14,072 nucleotides of DNA, taken from assembly GCA_955652635.1 (NCBI GenBank), contig CATPBN010000185.1, forward strand, positions 1 through 14,072, read 5' to 3'. Below are positions 5,444-12,615 of this stretch, piece by piece. The position numbers and the translations under genes were made by a program. The stretch's first letter is position 1, and every line of letters begins with the position of its first letter. The DNA comes from an uncultured Gemmatimonadaceae bacterium. GTDB lineage: Bacteria > Gemmatimonadota > Gemmatimonadetes > Gemmatimonadales > Gemmatimonadaceae. The notes under the pieces are model-generated. The model was not told where the DNA came from. It worked only from the letters and a program-made list of their open reading frames with translations, and did not search any database.

Positions 5444-7834
5444 ATGGCGAAAGCCAAGACTCCTAAGAGAAAAACCACGGCAAAGCGCGCCACAAAGACA
5501 ACTGCGGCGACCCGCCTGACAAAGGCGCGTAAAGCTTTGCCACCGGACGAAGGTGAAACGTTCGAACCTGGTTCGACCTCGCTCGTGATCGTCGAATCGC
5601 CGGCGAAAGCCAAGACCATCGGCAAGTATCTCGGCCGCGCGTACCGCGTGCGCGCGACGATCGGTCACGTCCGCGACCTACCCGAAAAGAAGATGGGGAT
5701 CGACATCGAAAACGGGTTCGAGCCCGAGTACGTAACGATTCCGGGCAAGGAGAAGACCGTTGCGGATTTGAAATCCGCCGCGCGAGATTCGAGAGAAATC
5801 TTCCTTGCGACGGATCCTGATCGCGAGGGCGAAGCGATCGCGTGGCACGTGGCGCAGCAGATCAAGTCGAAGAACGGTGCGCCGGTGAGGCGCGTTCTGT
5901 TTCACGAGATCACTCGCGATGCGGTGCAGCTCGCAATCGCGAACGCGGGCGAGATCGACGAGCGGAAGGTCGATGCGCAGCAGGCGCGTCGGGTTCTCGA
6001 CCGGCTCGTAGGCTACAAAGCCAGCCCCGTACTCTGGAAAACCGTAAAGAAGGGGATTTCGGCGGGACGCGTTCAGACCGTGGCGCTTCGCCTCCTGGTC
6101 GAGCGCGAAAGAGAAATCCGCGCGTTCAAGCCGGTGGAGTATTGGACGGTCGAGGCGCTGCTGGAAAAAGACAGGCAGCAGTTCACCGCCAAGCTGCATC
6201 TGCTCGACGGCAAAAAGCCCGTCATCGGCAACGAGGGCGAGGCCAACGAGATTCTCTCCGCGCTCAAGTCGCGCAAGACGTTCCAGGTCACGGAAGTAAA
6301 GCGTCGCGAGCGACGCAAGAATCCGGGCGCGCCATTCACAACGAGCACCCTCCAGCAGGATGCGGCGAAAAAGCTGAGCTTCGGCTCGAAGCGGACGATG
6401 CGGCTGGCGCAGGACCTTTACGAGGGAATCGAAATCGGGGAAGAAGGCGCCGTCGGCCTGATTACCTACATGCGAACCGATTCCACCCGGGTGGCTCCCT
6501 CGGCGGCCGACCAGGCGCGCGACTACATCAAGTTGATGTATGGCCAGCAGTATCTGCCCGATGCTCCGCGACTCTATACAGACGGCAAGGCGAAGAACGC
6601 GCAGGATGCCCACGAATCAATCCGCCCAACGGATCCGACGCGCCGCCCGGAGCACATCAGAAAGTATCTGAAGGAAGATCAGTATCGTTTGTACGAATTG
6701 ATCTGGCAGCGGTTCATGGCCTCGCAGATGTCGCCGGCTGTGTTCGATACGACAACCGTGGATTTCGACCTGGGTCGGTTCCTGTTCAGGGCTACGGGCA
6801 GCGTCGTCAAGTTCGACGGATACCAGAGGCTGTACAAGGAATCGCGCGAAGCCGAGGAAGGGAAAGCCCTAGAGGAAGAGCAGGGACTTCCGGTCGTCGA
6901 GAAAGGCGAGAACATCCCGGTTCGTGCGATCACTCCATCGCAGCACTTCACCGAGCCGCCGCCCCGGTTCTCCGAAGCGAGCCTAGTCAAAGAGCTGGAG
7001 CGGCTTGGGATCGGCCGGCCGTCCACTTACGCGTCGATCGTTTCGACGCTCGTCGACCGCCGCTACGCGCAACTCGAGCAGCGTCGCTTTTTCCCAACGC
7101 AGTTGGGTGAGCAGGTCGAACGAGTGATGGTGAAGAGCTTCCCGGATGTTTTCAACGTCCAGTTCACGTCCCACATGGAAACCGACCTCGACAAAGTCGA
7201 GGAAGGCGATGTGAACTGGCGAAAAATGCTGGGCGATTTCTACGGGCCGTTCGCCGCGTCCGTAAAGGGTGCCAACATCGAGGAACTGATCGGCGAGGCC
7301 CACGATCTATCGATGATTGCGACCGAGAGATGTCCAACGTGTGGCGGGAAGCTGGTGCCCCGCGGAGGATTCTTCGGGCCGTTTCTGGCGTGCGAGAATC
7401 ATCCCAAGGATTGCAAGTACACCAGGCCGTTGCGTGGTGACCGCAAGCCGGCACAGCCGACAGACCAGATCTGCCACGAGTGCGGCGCTCCAATGGTTAT
7501 TCGTAACGGACGCGCCGGTGAATTCCTCGGTTGCAGCAAATTTCCGAAGTGCCGCGGCACGAGATCGATGCCTACCGGCGTGAAGTGTCCGAAGGATGAT
7601 GGGGATATCGCCGTTCGCCGCTCAAAGAAACGAGGTAAGGCATTTTACGGTTGCTCGAATTACCCCAAGTGTGATTTCGTGGTTTGGGACAAGCCCGTAG
7701 CCGAGACGTGCCCCGAGTGCGGATACGTTGGCGCGGAAGCGAAGTTCACCAAGACCCGCGGCGATTACAGGCGATGCATCAAGTGCGCGAACGAGTGGGA
7801 CGTCGCGCCCACCCCCGAAGCCGTGGCGGTGTGA
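5444..7834 (+). CDS. topA: DNA topoisomerase I (type IA)
   Basis: TopA relaxes negative supercoils by cutting one DNA strand through a 5'-phosphotyrosine link. The protein has 796 residues. The Toprim domain begins at about residue 46 (SLVIVESPAKAKTIGKYLG) and carries the metal-binding acidic motif DPDREGEA at 124-131. The catalytic tyrosine is Tyr342 in GLITYMRTDSTR. The C-terminus has four zinc-ribbon segments: CPTCGG, CHECGA and CPECGY start three of them, and the third begins CPKDD, lacking its second Cys, a common variant in this family. Ahead of the Toprim domain is a Lys/Arg-rich tail with 12 basic residues in the first 30. No ribosome-binding site is seen; the ATG lies two bases after the DUF494 stop, implying coupling. 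The stop overlaps the trmFO start as GTGA. Confidence 0.98.
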   Translation: MAKAKTPKRKTTAKRATKTTAATRLTKARKALPPDEGETFEPGSTSLVIVESPAKAKTIGKYLGRAYRVRATIGHVRDLPEKKMGIDIENGFEPEYVTIPGKEKTVADLKSAARDSREIFLATDPDREGEAIAWHVAQQIKSKNGAPVRRVLFHEITRDAVQLAIANAGEIDERKVDAQQARRVLDRLVGYKASPVLWKTVKKGISAGRVQTVALRLLVEREREIRAFKPVEYWTVEALLEKDRQQFTAKLHLLDGKKPVIGNEGEANEILSALKSRKTFQVTEVKRRERRKNPGAPFTTSTLQQDAAKKLSFGSKRTMRLAQDLYEGIEIGEEGAVGLITYMRTDSTRVAPSAADQARDYIKLMYGQQYLPDAPRLYTDGKAKNAQDAHESIRPTDPTRRPEHIRKYLKEDQYRLYELIWQRFMASQMSPAVFDTTTVDFDLGRFLFRATGSVVKFDGYQRLYKESREAEEGKALEEEQGLPVVEKGENIPVRAITPSQHFTEPPPRFSEASLVKELERLGIGRPSTYASIVSTLVDRRYAQLEQRRFFPTQLGEQVERVMVKSFPDVFNVQFTSHMETDLDKVEEGDVNWRKMLGDFYGPFAASVKGANIEELIGEAHDLSMIATERCPTCGGKLVPRGGFFGPFLACENHPKDCKYTRPLRGDRKPAQPTDQICHECGAPMVIRNGRAGEFLGCSKFPKCRGTRSMPTGVKCPKDDGDIAVRRSKKRGKAFYGCSNYPKCDFVVWDKPVAETCPECGYVGAEAKFTKTRGDYRRCIKCANEWDVAPTPEAVAV

Positions 7835-9186
7835 CCCAGGGCGTAACTGTCGTAGGCGGCGGCCTTGCCGGGTCAGAGGCCGCCTGGCAGCTAGCCAGTC
7901 GCGGGATCCAGGTCTCGCTCCACGAGATGCGTCCGATCGCGACGACTCCCGCCCACAAGACCGACGGACTCGCCGAGCTGGTTTGCTCGAACACCTTCAA
8001 GAGCACGGAGCTCACGAACGCGCACGGCCTGCTCAAGGCCGAGATGCGTCTGCTCGGCTCTCTGATCCTCGAGGCCGCTGATGGTGCGCGAATACCCGCA
8101 GGGAGCGCTTTGGCTGTGGATCGGGATGCGTTTTCCCGCGGCGTGACGGAATGTATCTCCGCGGAGCGCCGAATTACCGTCGTTCGCGGAGAAGTCACGG
8201 CCATTGCTTCTCCCGCGATCATTGCGACTGGCCCCCTCACTTCCGACAAGCTCGCCGAGGCAATCCGTGCGCGGCTCGGTGTTGGCGCGCTGGCGTTCTA
8301 TGATGCAATCGCGCCGATCGTTGCACGCGACTCCATTGACGACTCGATCGTCTTTCGTGGCTCGCGCTATGGAAAGGAAACGATGGAGGCCGCCCATGAG
8401 GACGGTGCGTATCTGAACTGCCCGCTATCGCGCGAGCAATACGACGCCTTCCTCGACGCGCTCATCTCGGCGGACCAATACCACGGCCACGAGTTCGATG
8501 AGGTGCCGTACTTCGAGGGCTGCATGCCCGTGGAAGTGATGGCTCAGCGCGGTCGCGACACCCTGCGTTTCGGACCACTCAAACCGGTTGGATTGCGCGA
8601 TCCGCGCACTGGACGCGACGCGTATGCGGTGGTACAGCTCCGGCAGGAGGACCGTGCCGGCCGGATGTGGAATCTCGTCGGATTCCAGACACGCCTGCGG
8701 ATTCCCGAGCAGCTGCGCGTGGTGCGCATGATTCCAGGGCTGGAGCAAGCCGAGTTTCTTCGTTACGGATCGATCCATCGCAATTCGTATCTGAACTCAC
8801 CCGCGTGTTTGAGCGCGCACCTATCCGCGCGCGACGACCCCACGATCCTTTTCGCCGGACAGATTACAGGAGTAGAGGGTTATACGGAAAGCTCCGCGAC
8901 GGGCTTGCTGGCCGGCATCAATCTCGCGCGAATTCTCTCTGGCGACGAGCCCGTCGTCCCACCACCGACCACAATGCTTGGCGCGCTCTATCGGTACATG
9001 AACGAGGCGGACCCAAAGCATTTTCAGCCCATGAACGCGAACTTCGGCCTGCTCGACGATCTATCGGAAAAGATTCGCGACAAGAAGCGAAAGCGGGAGG
9101 TGTTCGCCGAGAGAGCGCTCGCGGACATGCGCAGCTGGGTAGGGGCGAACGCCATACTGGGCCCTGCGTTGGCGCGGGCGACATGA
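7831..9186 (+). CDS. trmFO: FAD/folate-dependent tRNA (uracil-54-C5)-methyltransferase
   Basis: TrmFO makes ribothymidine at position 54 of tRNA, taking the one-carbon unit from 5,10-methylene-tetrahydrofolate with FADH2 as reductant, whereas TrmA uses S-adenosylmethionine. From GTG 7831 the protein has 451 residues, close to the ~435-445 usual length. The FAD-binding GGGLAG (residues 9-14) is at the very N-terminus, as expected. The conserved cysteines are present: Cys52 in AELVCSNTFKS (B. subtilis Cys53 equivalent) and Cys231 in FEGCMPVEVM. The late motif FQPMNANFGLLDDL is also typical. The frame is open further upstream inside topA, but that sequence is not family-like. GTGA overlaps the topA stop, so translation is coupled, and the gene ends in an ATGA overlap with xerC. 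Confidence 0.96.
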   Translation: MTQGVTVVGGGLAGSEAAWQLASRGIQVSLHEMRPIATTPAHKTDGLAELVCSNTFKSTELTNAHGLLKAEMRLLGSLILEAADGARIPAGSALAVDRDAFSRGVTECISAERRITVVRGEVTAIASPAIIATGPLTSDKLAEAIRARLGVGALAFYDAIAPIVARDSIDDSIVFRGSRYGKETMEAAHEDGAYLNCPLSREQYDAFLDALISADQYHGHEFDEVPYFEGCMPVEVMAQRGRDTLRFGPLKPVGLRDPRTGRDAYAVVQLRQEDRAGRMWNLVGFQTRLRIPEQLRVVRMIPGLEQAEFLRYGSIHRNSYLNSPACLSAHLSARDDPTILFAGQITGVEGYTESSATGLLAGINLARILSGDEPVVPPPTTMLGALYRYMNEADPKHFQPMNANFGLLDDLSEKIRDKKRKREVFAERALADMRSWVGANAILGPALARAT

Positions 9187-10106
9187 GTGAGGGGTATGGG
9201 GTCGAAGAGTTTTTGACGCACCTCGAAAAGGAACGAGATGTTTCTCCGAATACGCTCATCGCCTACCGGCGCGACCTGGAGGAACTGGTAGGATTCCTCG
9301 GAACCTACTACGGTGTCCGCGGGTGGTCGTGGCAAGGGCTCGATCGACTGGCGATCCGCGGATTTCTGGCTCACCTGACCCGGAAGAAGCTCAATAAGCG
9401 GTCTATCGCGCGCAGCCTCTCGGCCGTGCGCAGCTTTTACAAGTATCTGCACCGCAACGAGCAGGTGGATGCGAATCCGGCGCGGGGGGTGAGCACGCCT
9501 AAGCAGGACAAGTATTTGCCAGCTTATCTCGACCGCCCCCAGGTCGAGATCCTCTTTCAATCGGCGGAGCTCAAGGCGCAGGAAGGAAAATTCTCCGACG
9601 TCCGGAACTGCGCGATACTGGAGCTTTTCTATTCCACGGGGATGCGGCTGTCGGAGCTGCGCGGCGTCAACCGGATGGACATCGACCTGCTTTCGCAGCA
9701 GGTGAAAGTGCGTGGGAAGGGAAGGAAGGAGCGCATAATCCCGGTCGGCGACCACGCCCAACTGGCGCTCAGGAACTACGAGTCGAAGCGTGACGAGCTG
9801 TTGCGGACGATCGGAACGTCCGGAGATCGAACGGCTTTCTTCCTCAGCAACCGCGGAAAACGCATCTCGGTCCGGGCCATCCAGAACGCCGTGAAGGGGT
9901 TTCTCGACAAGATCGATGAAGACTCCGGCTTGTCCACTCACTCTCTGCGGCACACTTTTGCGACGCACCTACTCGACGCGGGGGCCGATCTCCGTGCCGT
10001 GCAGGAGCTGCTCGGGCATGCGTCGATATCGACGACTCAGATATACACGCATACGAGCGTTGAGAGACTCAAGCAGGTATACCAGAAGGCTCATCCCCGG
10101 GCTTAG
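9183..10106 (+). CDS. xerC: Tyrosine recombinase XerC
   Basis: XerC, with XerD, resolves chromosome dimers at dif near the terminus. The protein has 307 residues. The N-terminal SAM-like core-binding domain spans about 1-105 (VEEFLTHLEKERDVSPNTL, SLSAVRSFYKYL), and the catalytic domain has the full set R155 (TGMRLSEL), K179 (VRGKGRKER), H253 and R256 (HSLRHTF), H279 (LLGHAS) and nucleophile Y288 (TQIYTH). The ATG overlaps the trmFO stop as ATGA. The long open frame upstream of the ATG is the trmFO coding region in another frame and is not part of the protein. The topA-trmFO-xerC order is the classical context of XerC/CodV, which favours this name over XerD or an integrase; no mobile-element features flank it. 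Confidence 0.93.
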   Translation: MSEGYGVEEFLTHLEKERDVSPNTLIAYRRDLEELVGFLGTYYGVRGWSWQGLDRLAIRGFLAHLTRKKLNKRSIARSLSAVRSFYKYLHRNEQVDANPARGVSTPKQDKYLPAYLDRPQVEILFQSAELKAQEGKFSDVRNCAILELFYSTGMRLSELRGVNRMDIDLLSQQVKVRGKGRKERIIPVGDHAQLALRNYESKRDELLRTIGTSGDRTAFFLSNRGKRISVRAIQNAVKGFLDKIDEDSGLSTHSLRHTFATHLLDAGADLRAVQELLGHASISTTQIYTHTSVERLKQVYQKAHPRA

Positions 10107-10108
10107 GA

Positions 10109-10837
10109 TTGGAAAAGAAGCGTCACCACTGGATCGTGCGTGTCACCCACTGGGTGAACTTCGTCGCCATAGTCATCATGGTGGGAAGCGGGCTCCGCAT
10201 CTTCAATGCGTATCCCGCGTTCGCGCGACGCGGCGAAGTGTTCTGCTGTTACCCGTTCGAGCACAAGCCGATTCCAGCGTGGCTCACGTTCGGCGGCTGG
10301 CTCGGCGGCGCGCGGAACTGGCACTTCGCGATGATGTGGGTGCTCGTTGTGAACGGGCTCATCTACCTTGCGTTCGTGTATCTGCACGGAGAATGGAGAG
10401 ACCTCGTCCCGCGCAAAGGTGACATCCGCGACAGTTGGCAGATGGTGAAGTTCTACGCGTTCAAGCGGAAGGATCATCCGCATCAGGGCAAGCACAACGC
10501 GCTTCAGAAGACGGCCTATTTTGTCTTGCCGGTTGCCGGTGCGTTGGCTGTGGCAAGCGGAATCGCCATCTGGAAACCCGTTCAGCTGTCGTGGCTCACC
10601 AATCTTCTGGGCGGATACGTGTGGGCGCGCTACTGGCATTTCATGGCGATGCTCGTGATAGTGATTCTGAGCGTCATCCACGTATTCATGGTATTCGCGG
10701 TCGACCCGTACTCGATTCCGTCCATGATCACCGGCAACTACGACGAGAAGAATTCACCGGAGGCGAGGAACGCAAGACCGTTCTACCACCTCTTCCCGCG
10801 GCGTCGGCAGGCACAGTCCCCACCGGAGCCGACGTGA
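10109..10837 (+). CDS. Membrane b-type cytochrome (cytochrome b561/Ni-hydrogenase cytochrome b-like)
   Basis: 242 residues with four predicted membrane helices at about 14-33, 72-92, 132-155 and 183-208. Histidines placed as in the di-heme cytochrome b561/hydrogenase b-subunit family are visible: H14 in RVTHWVNF, H72 in NWHFAMMW, and H187 and H201 in helix four (YWHFMAM...VIHVFM). These probably bind two b hemes and move electrons between the quinone pool and a periplasmic partner. The partner is very likely the molybdopterin protein that overlaps it at GTGA. Between helices one and two are adjacent cysteines (residues 46-47, VFCCYPF) of unknown role. The start is the weak point: TTG 10109, two bases after the xerC stop, has AGGA touching it with no spacer; GTG 10136 is an alternative. 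It is not MsrQ, whose fold belongs to the ferric-reductase-like family. Confidence 0.82.
   Translation: MEKKRHHWIVRVTHWVNFVAIVIMVGSGLRIFNAYPAFARRGEVFCCYPFEHKPIPAWLTFGGWLGGARNWHFAMMWVLVVNGLIYLAFVYLHGEWRDLVPRKGDIRDSWQMVKFYAFKRKDHPHQGKHNALQKTAYFVLPVAGALAVASGIAIWKPVQLSWLTNLLGGYVWARYWHFMAMLVIVILSVIHVFMVFAVDPYSIPSMITGNYDEKNSPEARNARPFYHLFPRRRQAQSPPEPT
10825..10828 (+). promoter_or_regulatory. Shine-Dalgarno of the molybdopterin oxidoreductase gene
   Basis: GGAG sits five bases before GTG 10834, inside the cytochrome gene. It supports the GTGA overlap start and excludes longer upstream readings of the same frame. Confidence 0.55.
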
Positions 10838-11577
10838 AATCAGATCCGAAGGATTACGTGTCGATCGGCGGCGTCGACCGGCGCGAATTTCTTGCGTGGG
10901 GCGGCATCGTGTCGGCCGCGTTCCTGGCTGCATGCAACTCCCGCGGACCCAAGGCAGCGAGCAAGCTTCTCAAGTACGCGGAACGAAAAAACAGAGTCGT
11001 CGAGCGAGCGCTCTTCCGTCACACGTCGATGGATGTGGTTCGCCCGGGCGCGTACGATGCTGGAAACAAGCTGCCCAGCTACTACATCTCGCGAACCGTG
11101 CCCGTGTGGGACGAGAGCGTAAGAGGGAAATGGGCGCTGGAAGTGAGCGGTCTCGTCGCGAATCCGACGCGGCTCACGCTCGAAGATCTGCAGCGGTTGC
11201 CACGCGTTTCCAATCGCGTCAACCACTATTGTGTCGAAGGTTGGACGGCTGTCGAGACGTGGACGGGCTGCCGGTTCAGTGATCTCGCGAATCTGGTGCG
11301 CGTCTCACCCGAAGCCCGCTTCGTCGATTTCCAGTCTTTCGACGACGACTATCACGAGAGCTGGGACATGGAGAGCGCGATGCACAAGCAAACGGTCGTC
11401 GCGTATGGGCTCGACGGAAAAATGCTGGAGCCGGCGCACGGCGCTCCCGCACGCGTATACTCGCCGGTCAAGCTCGGTTACAAAAACACGAAATACCTGA
11501 CGAAGATCGTGTTCATGCCAAGGATGAACGGCGGGTACTGGAGCGACATGGGATACGAGTGGTACGGCGGCACTTAA
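10834..11577 (+). CDS. Tat-exported lipoprotein molybdopterin oxidoreductase (sulfite oxidase/MsrP family)
   Basis: 247 residues. The N-terminus carries a twin-arginine motif DRREFL (R16-R17), a hydrophobic stretch and a lipobox LAAC with Cys34, so the folded cofactor-loaded protein is probably exported by Tat and lipid-anchored. The mature part is one oxidoreductase molybdopterin-binding domain: YYISRTVPVWD, WALEVSGLV, and HYCVEGWTAVETWTG with Cys133 as the likely molybdenum ligand (the CVEGW motif of MsrP/YedY). It ends with VKLGYKNTKYLTKIVF and YEWYGGT, typical of the fold. At about 213 mature residues it has no extra dimerisation domain. It overlaps the b-type cytochrome gene, its probable electron donor or acceptor. 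MsrP repairs methionine sulfoxide in periplasmic proteins, but without an msrQ neighbour the substrate here cannot be named. Confidence 0.88.
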   Translation: MKSDPKDYVSIGGVDRREFLAWGGIVSAAFLAACNSRGPKAASKLLKYAERKNRVVERALFRHTSMDVVRPGAYDAGNKLPSYYISRTVPVWDESVRGKWALEVSGLVANPTRLTLEDLQRLPRVSNRVNHYCVEGWTAVETWTGCRFSDLANLVRVSPEARFVDFQSFDDDYHESWDMESAMHKQTVVAYGLDGKMLEPAHGAPARVYSPVKLGYKNTKYLTKIVFMPRMNGGYWSDMGYEWYGGT

Positions 11578-11598
11578 GACTCAGGCGTTGAGACAGAA

Positions 11599-11985
11599 TT
11601 ATCTAATCCGCGTTTTTGGGGGAGTCTGCCTCAACCGCGAATTCGCGTCCCCGCCGCCCTGTCCCCGCCGCGCCGCCCCGCGAAAGAGGAGCACCTCTTT
11701 CAGGTACTGACGATTCATGATCGCCCCAATGATCAGGAGGGCGCTCCCTGCCATCACGCTGATCGTGCCCCAGCGCCAGGTGTCCCGACCGACCAGAGCC
11801 GCGGCCATGCAGAGGGTGCCTATCGCGACGAGAGACTGGCCGCCCTTGTGGGGTACTGCGCGCGTGCGCCGTCTACGCTCCCGGAGGGGGGCCACACCGC
11901 CGGCTTGCCAGGCATCGAGAAGTATCGTGAGTCCTATCAGCGCTACCAGGACGCCGAGCAGTATCGGGAGTTGTTCCAGCCTCAT
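11599..11985 (-). CDS. Small three-helix membrane protein, unknown function
   Basis: 128 residues from ATG at 11985, reading leftwards; a TTG at 12003 would add six residues. Three hydrophobic segments fit membrane helices at about 6-25, 48-66 and 73-90. Between the first two is a very basic loop (RERRRRTR, residues 35-42), and the tail is basic and glycine-rich, both probably cytoplasmic by the positive-inside rule. It is the only minus-strand gene I accept: it is convergent with the redox pair and divergent from hslV, and the hydrophobic pattern is unlikely from chance antisense reading because no plus-strand gene lies opposite. No clear ribosome-binding site is seen. I do not recognise the family and cannot assign a function. 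Confidence 0.68.
   Translation of the reverse strand: MRLEQLPILLGVLVALIGLTILLDAWQAGGVAPLRERRRRTRAVPHKGGQSLVAIGTLCMAAALVGRDTWRWGTISVMAGSALLIIGAIMNRQYLKEVLLFRGAARRGQGGGDANSRLRQTPPKTRIR
11636..11647. repeat. Perfect 12-base palindrome CGCGAATTCGCG
   Basis: This perfect self-complementary dodecamer lies in the 3' part of the minus-strand membrane-protein gene. It occurs once here and, being GC-rich around an EcoRI-type core, could be chance. No function is claimed. Confidence 0.3.
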
Positions 11986-12066
11986 GGCACTAAAGGAATG
12001 CAAGAAGGGGGCGCGGATTACCGGCGCTCCGGCGCCGTCTCAGCCTGAGCCTGTTATTTTGAAGCG
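11986..12066. promoter_or_regulatory. Divergent intergenic region between the membrane-protein gene and hslV
   Basis: This is the only divergent gap in the window, so promoters for both directions should lie here. TATTTT at 12055-12060 resembles a -10 box for hslV, but the ATG follows seven bases later and no good -35 is seen. There is only a weak GAAG before hslV. Small inverted repeats, GGCGC TCCG GCGCC (12023-12036) and CTCAG C CTGAG (12039-12049), lie in the middle. A promoter here is inferred from gene orientation rather than from strong motifs. Confidence 0.35.
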
Positions 12067-12615
12067 ATGAAGAGTCAGCTCGAGCGCGTACGCTCCACGA
12101 CCATCCTGGCCGTGCGTCGCGACGGCCAGGTCGCGCTAGGTGGCGACGGGCAGGTCACGGTCGGGCAAACGGTGATGAAGTCCAACGCCCAGAAAGTTCG
12201 CACACTTCGAGGCGGCAAGCTGCTGGCCGGATTCGCCGGCGCGGCGGCCGACGCATTTACCTTGTTCGAGAAATTCGAGGAGAAGCTCGAGAAATATCCG
12301 AGCAATCTCCCCCGCGCCGCGGTAGAGCTGGCAAAAGACTGGCGCAGCGACCGAGTCCTGAGACGGCTGGAAGCCCTCCTCGCCGTTACGGATCGAGAGC
12401 ACGGGTTCATCATCTCCGGCACCGGTGACATCATCGAGCCCGACGATGGAATTCTCGCGATAGGGTCCGGGGGGACTTATGCGCTTTCCGCCGCGCGCGC
12501 TCTCCTCGAGAACACGGCACTTCCCGCGCGTGACATCGTGCGGAAAGGGCTCGAGATCGCCGCCGAGATCTGCGTCTATACCAACGCGAACATCACTGTT
12601 CTGGAACCGACCTGA
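12067..12615 (+). CDS. hslV: HslV peptidase subunit of the HslUV (ClpQY) protease
   Basis: HslV forms the double-hexamer threonine-peptidase core that degrades unfolded and regulatory proteins fed by HslU. The protein has 182 residues. The catalytic N-terminal threonine is Thr11 (RSTTILAVRRDG), so the first ten residues must be removed. With Thr11 as residue 1, Lys43 falls at mature position 33 and Gly55 at 45, matching the E. coli active-site residues; GSGG near residue 133 is the usual catalytic-serine loop. The ATG is the only sensible start, since no start codon lies directly before the Thr-Thr pair. GAAG upstream is a weak ribosome-binding site. TGATG joins the stop to the hslU ATG, so the two subunits are translationally coupled. 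Confidence 0.97.
   Translation: MKSQLERVRSTTILAVRRDGQVALGGDGQVTVGQTVMKSNAQKVRTLRGGKLLAGFAGAAADAFTLFEKFEEKLEKYPSNLPRAAVELAKDWRSDRVLRRLEALLAVTDREHGFIISGTGDIIEPDDGILAIGSGGTYALSAARALLENTALPARDIVRKGLEIAAEICVYTNANITVLEPT

Noticed and set aside
5678..6613. 311-codon minus-strand frame opposite topA
   Set aside because: It is antisense to a clear topA reading frame, has no family features, and is typical of high-GC shadow frames.
5842..7110. 422-codon open frame on the plus strand inside topA
   Set aside because: It is a high-GC shadow of topA, with Arg/Ala/Gly-rich low-complexity sequence and no recognisable domain.
7561..7690. Third TopA zinc ribbon lacking its second cysteine (CPKDD)
   Set aside because: This is a frequent variant in bacterial TopA and not a sign of damage.
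8667..9182. Long upstream extension of the xerC frame
   Set aside because: It lies inside trmFO in another frame, is not recombinase-like, and the ATGA start at 9183 matches the normal XerC N-terminus.
9183..10106. Tyrosine recombinase as a sign of an integrated element
   Set aside because: Context (topA-trmFO-xerC), full length and absence of att repeats or phage genes indicate housekeeping XerC. No dif-like site was recognised in the window.
10435..10833. Upstream extension of the molybdopterin oxidoreductase frame
   Set aside because: It runs inside the cytochrome gene. The GTG at 10834 has a ribosome-binding site and puts the twin-arginine signal at the N-terminus.
11578..11640. Possible bidirectional terminator between the redox pair and the minus-strand gene
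   Set aside because: GCGTTGAG (11585-11592) can pair with CTCAACCGC (11630-11638), but the stem has a bulge, a loop of about 37 bases and no T-run at its end.
11848..12048. Plus-strand hydrophilic frame opposite the small membrane protein
   Set aside because: Its polar Tyr/Arg/Gln-rich sequence is what antisense reading of hydrophobic helices gives. The minus-strand reading has a coherent membrane pattern.
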